The position numbers were made by a program, and so were the translations under genes. This document shows, in pieces, positions 57,950 through 64,000 of a DNA stretch of 64,000 bases. The stretch comes from Pseudomonas capeferrum. Its GTDB lineage: Bacteria > Pseudomonadota > Gammaproteobacteria > Pseudomonadales > Pseudomonadaceae. Every line of letters begins with the position of its first letter. Position 1 is the stretch's first letter. Under the pieces are notes generated by a model. It was not told the origin of the DNA. It was given only the letters and a program-made list of their open reading frames with translations, and made no database searches. Location: contig NZ_JAAMQM010000017.1 of the NCBI RefSeq assembly GCF_013523055.1, positions 62,001 to 126,000 of the forward strand. Reading direction: 5' to 3'.

Positions 57950-59281
57950 ATGAAGAAGGCAAAACTCAGCCTCGCCTGGCAGATCCTCATTGGATTGGTA
58001 CTCGGTGTTGCGGTAGGCGCGCTGCTGAACCATTTCAGTGCAGAAAAGGCATGGTGGATCAGCAATATCCTGCAGCCTGCGGGCGACATCTTTATTCGCC
58101 TGATCAAGATGATCGTCATCCCGATCGTGATTTCGTCACTGGTCGTCGGTATCGCCGGTGTAGGCGATGCCAAGAAACTTGGCAGCATCGGCTTGAAGAC
58201 CATTCTCTATTTCGAGGTGGTAACGACCATTGCGATCGTCGTGGGCCTTGTCCTGGCGAATGTCTTCCATCCAGGTGCCGGTATCGACATGAGCACGCTG
58301 GGCACCGTGGACATTTCCAAGTACGCCGCCACCGCAGCCGAGGTCCAGCATGAGCACGCGTTCATCGAGACGCTGCTGAACCTGATCCCGTCCAACATCT
58401 TCGCCGCGCTGATGCGAGGCGAAATGCTGCCGATCATCTTCTTCTCGGTGCTGTTCGGCCTGGGCTTGTCCAGCTTGCAAGCTGACCTTCGCGAGCCGCT
58501 GGTGCGTACCTTCCAGGGCGTTTCGGAAGCTATGTTCAAGGTCACCCACATGATCATGAACTATGCGCCGATTGGTGTTTTCGCCCTGATCGCCGTGACG
58601 GTCGCCAACTTCGGCTTCGCTTCGCTGCTGCCACTGGCCAAGCTGGTGCTGCTGGTGTACTTCGCCATCGCCTTCTTCGCCTTCATGGTGCTGGGCCTGG
58701 TCGCACGTCTGTTCGGCTTCTCGATCATCAAGATCATGCGCATCATGAAGGACGAGCTTGTCCTCGCCTACTCAACCTCCAGTTCCGAAACCGTGCTCCC
58801 ACGCGTGATCGAGAAAATGGAAGCCTATGGCGCGCCCAAGGCTATCTGCAGCTTCGTGGTCCCCACCGGCTATTCGTTCAACCTCGATGGTTCGACCCTG
58901 TACCAGAGCATCGCGGCACTGTTCATCGCGCAGCTCTACGGCATCGACCTGTCGTGGAGCCAGCAGTTGCTGCTGGTCGTGACCCTGATGGTCACCTCCA
59001 AGGGCATTGCCGGTGTGCCGGGCGTATCCTTCGTGGTCTTGCTGGCGACCTTGGGCAGTGTCGGCATCCCGTTGGAAGGCCTGGCCTTCATTGCCGGTGT
59101 CGATCGCATCATGGACATGGCTCGTACCGCGCTCAACGTGATCGGCAACGCCCTGGCCGTGCTGGTCATCTCGCGCTGGGAAGGCATGTATGACGCCGCC
59201 AAGGGCGAGCGTTACTGGAACAGCCTGCCGCACCTGCGCGGCAAGGAAGCGGTCGTGGCTGGCAAGACAGCCAATCGCTAA
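57950..59281 (+). CDS. gltP: Glutamate/aspartate:proton symporter
   Basis: The 443-residue dicarboxylate/amino acid:cation symporter (DAACS) has eight helices and two re-entrant loops. The signature pieces are AYSTSSSETVLPRVIEKME (HP1), PTGYSFNLDGSTLYQSIAALFIAQ (TM7), SKGIAGVPGVSFVVLLATL (HP2) and DRIMDMARTALNVIGNALAV (TM8, with the Arg/Asn/Asp that bind the amino acid). It takes up glutamate and aspartate with protons. ATG 57950 is 12 bases after AAGGGTAACG. Terminator follows. Confidence 0.95.
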   Translation: MKKAKLSLAWQILIGLVLGVAVGALLNHFSAEKAWWISNILQPAGDIFIRLIKMIVIPIVISSLVVGIAGVGDAKKLGSIGLKTILYFEVVTTIAIVVGLVLANVFHPGAGIDMSTLGTVDISKYAATAAEVQHEHAFIETLLNLIPSNIFAALMRGEMLPIIFFSVLFGLGLSSLQADLREPLVRTFQGVSEAMFKVTHMIMNYAPIGVFALIAVTVANFGFASLLPLAKLVLLVYFAIAFFAFMVLGLVARLFGFSIIKIMRIMKDELVLAYSTSSSETVLPRVIEKMEAYGAPKAICSFVVPTGYSFNLDGSTLYQSIAALFIAQLYGIDLSWSQQLLLVVTLMVTSKGIAGVPGVSFVVLLATLGSVGIPLEGLAFIAGVDRIMDMARTALNVIGNALAVLVISRWEGMYDAAKGERYWNSLPHLRGKEAVVAGKTANR

Positions 59282-59298
59282 GGCGTCCGCGTACTGAC

Positions 59299-59333
59299 AG
59301 AAAGCCCCGACACGTCGGGGCTTTCTGCTTTTT
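59299..59333 (+). terminator. Intrinsic terminator of gltP
   Basis: AGAAAGCCCCGAC (59299-59311) and GTCGGGGCTTTCT (59314-59326) form a perfect 13-bp stem with a 2-base loop (AC), followed by GCTTTTT. It starts 18 bases after the gltP stop. Confidence 0.92.
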
Positions 59334-59440
59334 GCCGGGCAAGGGATGAAACCATGGCCTGACAGGCAGGTGGCCGACTAGCCCCTGACCGGCGTGCGGG
59401 TGGGTTATCATTCGTGGCATTTTTCGGGGGGTACACGCGG

Positions 59441-60670
59441 ATGCTCAATGGCCTTTGGCTCGGCTTTTTCCTGGTGGCGGCGGTTTCCGCCATGGCCCAA
59501 TGGCTGATTGGCGGGAATGCCGACATTTTCGCCGCGATGGTCGAGAGCATCTTTGCCATGGCCAAGCTGTCCGTGGAAGTCATGATTCTGCTGTTCGGCA
59601 CCCTGACGCTGTGGCTGGGCTTCCTCAAGATCGCCGAGCAGGCAGGGATCGTCGAGTGGCTGGCCAAGGTGCTCGGCCCCTTGTTCGCGCGGTTGATGCC
59701 GGAAGTACCCCCCGGCCATCCCGCTCTCGGACTGATCACCATGAACTTCGCCGCCAACGGCCTGGGTCTGGACAATGCGGCAACGCCCATCGGCCTCAAG
59801 GCCATGCGTGCGCTACAGGAACTCAATCCGAGCAGTACTACCGCGAGCAACGCGCAGATCCTGTTCCTGGTGCTCAATGCATCCTCCCTGACGTTGTTGC
59901 CGGTGACCATCTTCATGTACCGGGCCCAACAGGGCGCGACCGATCCGACCCTGGTCTTCCTGCCGATCCTGCTGGCCACCAGTTGCTCGACCCTGGTCGG
60001 CCTGCTGTCGGTCGCAGTGATGCAGCGCTTGCGGTTGTGGGATCCGGTAGTGTTGGCCTATCTGGTGCCCGGCGCCCTGCTCCTGGGAGGCTTCATGGCT
60101 TTCCTGGGCACCTTGTCGGCCGCCGCCCTGGCGAGTCTGTCGTCGATCCTGGGCAACCTGAGCCTGTTCGGAATCATCATCCTGTTCCTGGTAATCGGCG
60201 CATTGCGTCGAGTAAAGGTCTACGAGGCGTTCATCGAGGGCGCCAAGGAAGGTTTCGACGTCGCCAGGAGCCTGCTGCCCTATCTGGTGGCGATGCTCTG
60301 CGCGGTCGGCGTGCTGCGTGCCTCTGGCGCACTGGAACTGGCGCTGGATGGGATTCGTCATGCCGTCGAATGGATCGGCCTGGACACGCGCTTTGTCGAT
60401 GGCCTTCCGACCGCCCTGGTCAAGCCGTTTTCAGGCAGCGCTGCGCGGGCACTGCTGATCGAGACCATGCAGACCCATGGCGTCGACAGTTTTGCGGCAC
60501 TGGTCGCAGCAACGGTTCAAGGCAGTACCGAGACCACCTTTTATGTCCTGGCGGTGTATTTCGGCGCGGTCGGCATCCAGCGCGTGCGGCATGCCGTGGG
60601 CTGTGCCCTGCTGGCCGAGTTGTCGGGGGTGATCGCGGCGATCCTGGTCTGCTACTGGTTCTTTGCCTGA
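59441..60670 (+). CDS. Fused SpmA/SpmB-like nucleoside-recognition membrane protein
   Basis: The 409-residue, multi-span protein has two Gate (nucleoside-recognition, PF07670) domains: residues about 40-160 (AKLSVEVMILLFGTLTLWLGFLKIAEQAG; TMNFAANGLGLDNAATPIGLKAM) and 270-390 (VARSLLPYLVAMLCAVGVLRASG; GSTETTFYVLAVYFGAVGI). The first half corresponds to SpmA and the second to SpmB of Bacillus, fused in one chain as in many Gram-negatives. The substrate is unknown; small-molecule export is a guess. The start MLNGLWLGFF at 59441 is taken rather than 59414. Its end overlaps the next convergent gene by 19 bases. Confidence 0.9.
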   Translation: MLNGLWLGFFLVAAVSAMAQWLIGGNADIFAAMVESIFAMAKLSVEVMILLFGTLTLWLGFLKIAEQAGIVEWLAKVLGPLFARLMPEVPPGHPALGLITMNFAANGLGLDNAATPIGLKAMRALQELNPSSTTASNAQILFLVLNASSLTLLPVTIFMYRAQQGATDPTLVFLPILLATSCSTLVGLLSVAVMQRLRLWDPVVLAYLVPGALLLGGFMAFLGTLSAAALASLSSILGNLSLFGIIILFLVIGALRRVKVYEAFIEGAKEGFDVARSLLPYLVAMLCAVGVLRASGALELALDGIRHAVEWIGLDTRFVDGLPTALVKPFSGSAARALLIETMQTHGVDSFAALVAATVQGSTETTFYVLAVYFGAVGIQRVRHAVGCALLAELSGVIAAILVCYWFFA

Positions 60671-61686
60671 GCCTGAGCGTCGTCCACTACGCGAAAACGC
60701 AGTACACCGATGACCTGGCCGTCCTCGGTGAGCACCCTCACCTGCCAACGGCCAGCCGGTTTGGGCGGGAAGTTCTGCTTGTGGGTCCAGGCCCGGTAGC
60801 CTTCCTTGCGACCGCCATGGATATCCAGCGCGATGCGATCGACCTCCTGACCGTTGTGCTGCCACACATGGTAGATGCGTTCATTCAGTCCACGCGGGGC
60901 GTTGATGGCGGTATAGGCGTAGAGCCCATTGCCACGCAGGCGACTGGTCTCGATCTGCCTGAGAGAGGCGCCTGGCTTGCGGTCCTGGACCTCGGTGCTG
61001 ACCGCCACCTCGGTCATCCACAACGTCGCCGGCGGCACCCACGAGCGCAGCGTCCAGCCGGCCGCGCCAACGCCTACCGTCAGCAGCACCAAGGCAATCG
61101 CCCGTCGCCATCCATTGATCGGGAACGTGCTGGCCAGGCTTGGAAAAGACAGCAGCATGGTGATACCCAGTGCCAGCTTGAAGCTCTGCGCCGTCGTCAG
61201 GTGCAGGATGATCGGCAGGGCCGTGAGGAGCGCGGCGAACAACGTCAGGGTATGCAGCGCGAGGAACAACCATCGCCGCGGCGCCAGCCATCGGTAATAA
61301 AGTGGATCGACGATGGAAATCAACCCGGCGGCGGCCAACAAGCCCGTGAATACCAATTGACCGCTGTTCCACGTGGTGGTGATGAAGAAGAACGGCAGGA
61401 CGAAGAACAGGCTCTCCTGGTGAATCATCTGCGTGGCATAGCGCAGCAGCGGTTGCGGGATCTCCCGGTTGAAGGTACGACTGAACAGCTTGGTCAGCGT
61501 GTTTTCCAGCATCAGCCAGATCCAGCTGACCAACAACACGATAGCGATCCAACTGGCCAGCCCAGCCTGGCGATCGACCAGGATGAAGCTACCGATCCCG
61601 GACAGAAAGCCACCCAGGGCGATGACTCCAGGGTAGCGCTTGAGCAGTTCGATCACGCGCTGGGCGATTTGAGCTAATGGAGGCAT
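60652..61686 (-). CDS. DUF5924/DUF2914 membrane protein
   Basis: The 344-residue protein has about seven membrane helices (residues 15-215), and a C-terminal soluble domain (about 240-340) with VSTEVQDRKPGASLRQIETS, RIYHVWQHNGQEVDRIALDIHGGRKEGYRAWTHKQNF and GRWQVRVLTEDGQVIGVLRF, the DUF2914 pattern. The role is unknown; DUF2914 is an Ig-like periplasmic module. Start ATG 61686. It is convergent with the Spm-like gene and 43 bases downstream of the M16 peptidase gene, so possibly in the same transcript. Confidence 0.87.
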   Translation of the reverse strand: MPPLAQIAQRVIELLKRYPGVIALGGFLSGIGSFILVDRQAGLASWIAIVLLVSWIWLMLENTLTKLFSRTFNREIPQPLLRYATQMIHQESLFFVLPFFFITTTWNSGQLVFTGLLAAAGLISIVDPLYYRWLAPRRWLFLALHTLTLFAALLTALPIILHLTTAQSFKLALGITMLLSFPSLASTFPINGWRRAIALVLLTVGVGAAGWTLRSWVPPATLWMTEVAVSTEVQDRKPGASLRQIETSRLRGNGLYAYTAINAPRGLNERIYHVWQHNGQEVDRIALDIHGGRKEGYRAWTHKQNFPPKPAGRWQVRVLTEDGQVIGVLRFRVVDDAQAQAKNQ

Positions 61687-61729
61687 GGGCAACGACTGAA
61701 AATAAATACGCCTAGAGCATACCGCTGAA

Positions 61730-63142
61730 TCATCGCTTGCGTGTAGCGCCGCTACGGCGTGGCGTGGGACGACGACGCAGGCGCAGACGCAACAGGCCCA
61801 AGGCGAGAATCACGCCAACGGTCAGGGCGGCGAGGCCGTAAAGCTCGTCGTCGCCCAGCAAGGGTTTCTCGATACGCAGATAGCCGGGGTCCTTGAGCAG
61901 TTCATGCAAGGCCTCGTCGGCCTCCTTCAGAGTAACGTCGCGGATCTTGCGCACCGGATCCTTGAAGCGTCCATTCTCGTAGTCGTTCAGCGCGCCCCAG
62001 TAGTAGTCGGCCAGGGCGCTGTTACCTTGGGTGGCCCAGCTTTCCCGTGCCATGGCCGCCTGTTTGATGCGCTCGAAGGTCTCCGCATCCAGTCCGTTTT
62101 CACGCAAATTGTCGAACATCGCCTCGAGGACCTTTACCGCCTCGTTGATATCGTCCCGCTCGAGGTCGGCATTGAGGCTGAGCATGCCGCTGTCACCGAA
62201 GCTCTCCCGCTGCGTGGACGGGCCATAGGACAGACCGTGGCGCAGGCGCAACTGGTCGTACAGGGCCCAGTCCAGGTAGCGCGATACCAATTCCAGTGTC
62301 TGATCATGCGCGTTGTCGAGCACCGGCTCGATGAACAGCCAATGCAGCTTGACGCTGTCGCCAAGCCAGCCTCGGGTCAGCTCGCGGCGCTGTTCGGCCT
62401 GCTGGCTGATGCTGTCCAGGTTGCGTCGCTCTTCGGGTTCGGAGGGCGGCAGCTCGGCGTAGGTACGGTCCAGATAGGCGGGTAGCAAACGGTCGAGGCC
62501 GCCGACGACGATCAGGGTCATGTTGTTGGCGGCGTACCAGCGATTGCGCAGGGCTTGAGTCTGCTCCAGGGTCATGTCTTCGATGGACGAGCGCTCGGGG
62601 CACTTCAAGCCGAGCTCGGTGGCCAGTTGGTCGCTGGCGCGGTGGCCGATGTCCTGGCGGTCCAGCCAGCGTTGCAGGTGCCCATAGTGACCGCCATCCT
62701 CGCGCTCGATGATCTTCTTGGCGGTGGCAAGGTCTCGCTCGTCGAGATCGGTATCGCGGATGGCCGACAACAGCAGGTCGAGCACCTTGCGCTGATTGCG
62801 TGCCGGCGTTTCGATGACGAAGGTGGTGTCCGCACTGCTGGTAAAGGCATTCCATTCGCCGCCCAATGCCTGCATGCGCTGCTCCAGACCGCCTTCGCCC
62901 GCCTCGTCGAGGCCGCTGAACAAGAGGTGTTCAAGCAGATGCGGCAGCTCTTTCTGCTCGCAATTGAAGTCGTCCAGGCCGACGCCCACTACTAGGCGAA
63001 TGGCCACATGGTCGCTTTCGTAGCCCGACTTGAGGATCACCTGCAGGCCATTGGGCAACAAATAGCCTTCGACCCGCGACCGGTCGAGGGCCATGCCGGA
63101 CAAGCTGCAGAAGAGAAGACAAACGAACAACACACAACGCAT
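61730..63142 (-). CDS. M16-family peptidase with C-terminal membrane anchor
   Basis: The 470-residue protein has a signal peptide (1-18, LLFCSLSGMA). The inverted zinc motif HLLEH (H68, E71, H72) and the downstream TAKKIIEREDGG Glu complete the M16 active site. The second M16 half (210-420) contains the RxxY-like LRLRHGLSYGPSTQRE. A membrane helix near the end (LYGLAALTVGVILALGLL) and Arg-rich tail (RLRLRRRPTPRRSGATRKR) anchor it with the catalytic domain in the periplasm. It resembles pitrilysin-type processing peptidases; substrate unknown. Confidence 0.92.
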   Translation of the reverse strand: MRCVLFVCLLFCSLSGMALDRSRVEGYLLPNGLQVILKSGYESDHVAIRLVVGVGLDDFNCEQKELPHLLEHLLFSGLDEAGEGGLEQRMQALGGEWNAFTSSADTTFVIETPARNQRKVLDLLLSAIRDTDLDERDLATAKKIIEREDGGHYGHLQRWLDRQDIGHRASDQLATELGLKCPERSSIEDMTLEQTQALRNRWYAANNMTLIVVGGLDRLLPAYLDRTYAELPPSEPEERRNLDSISQQAEQRRELTRGWLGDSVKLHWLFIEPVLDNAHDQTLELVSRYLDWALYDQLRLRHGLSYGPSTQRESFGDSGMLSLNADLERDDINEAVKVLEAMFDNLRENGLDAETFERIKQAAMARESWATQGNSALADYYWGALNDYENGRFKDPVRKIRDVTLKEADEALHELLKDPGYLRIEKPLLGDDELYGLAALTVGVILALGLLRLRLRRRPTPRRSGATRKR

Positions 63143-63174
63143 GGGCGAGCTTCCAGGCCAGTATCCAAGTCGGT

Positions 63175-64000
63175 TCAGGACAGGCGGACTTCGTCCGGCA
63201 CGCTGTCGAGCATGAGCCCGCCGGTATCCGAGCCACCCAGTACGACATAGGCACTGCTACAGAACAGAGAGTTCAAACGTTTCATGTCGGCGATCAGTTC
63301 CAGGTGCATCGAACTGGTCTCGATACTCTGCACGACCTTGCGCTGCAGGCGGCTGACATGGGCATGCGCCAGACGCCGCTCCTGGGCGCGGAAACGGCGC
63401 TTTTCCCGTAGCAGCTGGCGGGCGCTTTCCGGGTCGGCGCTGAGGAAAACCGACAGGCCCAGGCGCAGGTTGGCGAGCAGTTGCGCCTGCAGCGTGGTCA
63501 GCTCTTCCAGGCCGACCTGGGAGAACTCGCGGCGCTGCGCGGTTTTCTGCTGCTGGACCTTGCGCAGCATGCGCTCGATCACATCGCTGGCCAGTTTCAG
63601 GTTGATCGCCAGTTCGATGATCTCGGCCCAGCGCCGGTTGTCCTGCTCGCAGAGGTCCTCGCGAGGCATCTGCGCCAGGTAGAGCTTGATGGCGTTGTAC
63701 AGGGCCTCGGCATCTTCGCCCAGCGCCCTGACCTGCTGGGGTACGGCAGTGTGCGTACCGCGCAGCGCCCCAAGCATGACCTCGAGCATGCTGTCGATGA
63801 TGTCGCCCAGGCGCAGGGTCTCGCGTACGGCATTCGCCAGCGCCAGACTGGGGGTATCCAATGCGGCGGTGTCCAGGTGCCGGGGGCGCGCCTTGCCGTT
63901 GCTCTCTTCACGATCAGGCAGCAGGGAATTGCACAGCTTGGCCATGGGCGTGACCGTCGGCAGCATCAGCACGCAGCGCAGGGTGTTGTAGAGCAGGTGG
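63175..64000 (-). CDS. Na+/Pi cotransporter, C-terminal part (gene runs off the window)
   Basis: The frame is open to base 64000 on the minus strand, so only the 3' 275 codons are present. The first visible residues (HLLYNTLRCVLMLPTVTPMAK) end the Na/Pi-cotransporter membrane domain, in which HLLYN is a conserved motif. The remainder is a PhoU-like helical bundle (LRLGDIIDSMLEVMLGALRG; IIELAINLKLASDVIERMLRKVQ; SSMHLELIADMKRLNSLFCSSAY). NptA-type proteins with a PhoU tail move phosphate with sodium. It is upstream of the M16 peptidase gene. Confidence 0.93.
   Translation of the reverse strand, partial: HLLYNTLRCVLMLPTVTPMAKLCNSLLPDREESNGKARPRHLDTAALDTPSLALANAVRETLRLGDIIDSMLEVMLGALRGTHTAVPQQVRALGEDAEALYNAIKLYLAQMPREDLCEQDNRRWAEIIELAINLKLASDVIERMLRKVQQQKTAQRREFSQVGLEELTTLQAQLLANLRLGLSVFLSADPESARQLLREKRRFRAQERRLAHAHVSRLQRKVVQSIETSSMHLELIADMKRLNSLFCSSAYVVLGGSDTGGLMLDSVPDEVRLS

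Noticed and set aside
59455..61677. 740-codon frame through the Spm-like and DUF5924 genes
   Set aside because: It is a shadow of two real genes with clear membrane and domain patterns in other frames; its composition is Arg/Gly/Gln-rich without domains.

Overview
The window is a gap-free, gene-dense piece of a Pseudomonas chromosome, most likely from the P. putida group. The evidence is the gene order (trpI divergent from trpBA, osmC, prlC, cox cluster, metNIQ-katE, znuABC-zur, thrB, polA-ersA-engB, dsbA, dgcH, ampDh2, kinB-algB), the high GC content, the frequent GTG starts and the Pseudomonas-type REP hairpins. No rRNA, tRNA, prophage, transposase or CRISPR array was seen. The exact species cannot be decided from the sequence alone.

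Layout. 1-5.2 kb: the end of a LysR regulator gene, a small NAD(P)-binding protein, a DOPA-dioxygenase-like protein, tryptophan synthase trpBA with its activator trpI, and a DUF883 membrane protein. 5.3-10.2 kb: a stress/envelope cluster (dodecin, two DUF1161 proteins, an LLM flavin oxidoreductase, osmC behind an AlgU-type promoter, two related lipoproteins and a zinc aminopeptidase), punctuated by REP elements. 10.4-17.3 kb: HAD phosphatase, gamma carbonic anhydrase, oligopeptidase A (prlC), a YheV-like zinc ribbon, a second M3 oligopeptidase, and a radical SAM protein behind a near-perfect LexA box. 17.6-21.9 kb: beta carbonic anhydrase and a SulP transporter, then an accessory 361-residue protein whose C-terminus looks to me like the last domain of cholesterol-dependent cytolysins, then a conserved unknown.

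22.2-29.9 kb: the aa3/caa3 cytochrome c oxidase cluster (coxB, coxA, ctaG, coxC, surf1, a thioredoxin-like protein, ctaA, sco1), interrupted by a reverse-strand DUF2909 gene and lacking the heme O synthase gene usually found between ctaA and sco1. 29.9-35.9 kb: methionine ABC importer metNIQ, catalase katE and a lipoprotein. 36-39.1 kb: zinc uptake (znuB, znuC, zur, and divergent znuA with a shared Zur-like site). 39.2-46.4 kb: thrB, DUF2782, polA, the small RNA ersA with an AlgU-type promoter, engB, two cytochrome c genes and dsbA.

46.4-56.1 kb: an endonuclease/phosphatase-family protein, diguanylate cyclase dgcH, peptidoglycan amidase ampDh2, an EAL phosphodiesterase, the alginate two-component pair kinB/algB, and a BON-domain protein behind a consensus sigma-54 promoter. 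56.2-64 kb: small membrane proteins, an Ivy-like lysozyme inhibitor, glutamate symporter gltP, a fused SpmA/SpmB-like membrane protein, DUF5924, a membrane-anchored M16 peptidase and the end of a Na/Pi cotransporter gene.

A recurring theme is envelope stress and alginate control: AlgU-type promoters for osmC and ersA, algB/kinB, a sigma-54 promoter next to algB, dgcH and the EAL protein for c-di-GMP, and ampDh2, DsbA and the Ivy-like protein in the envelope.
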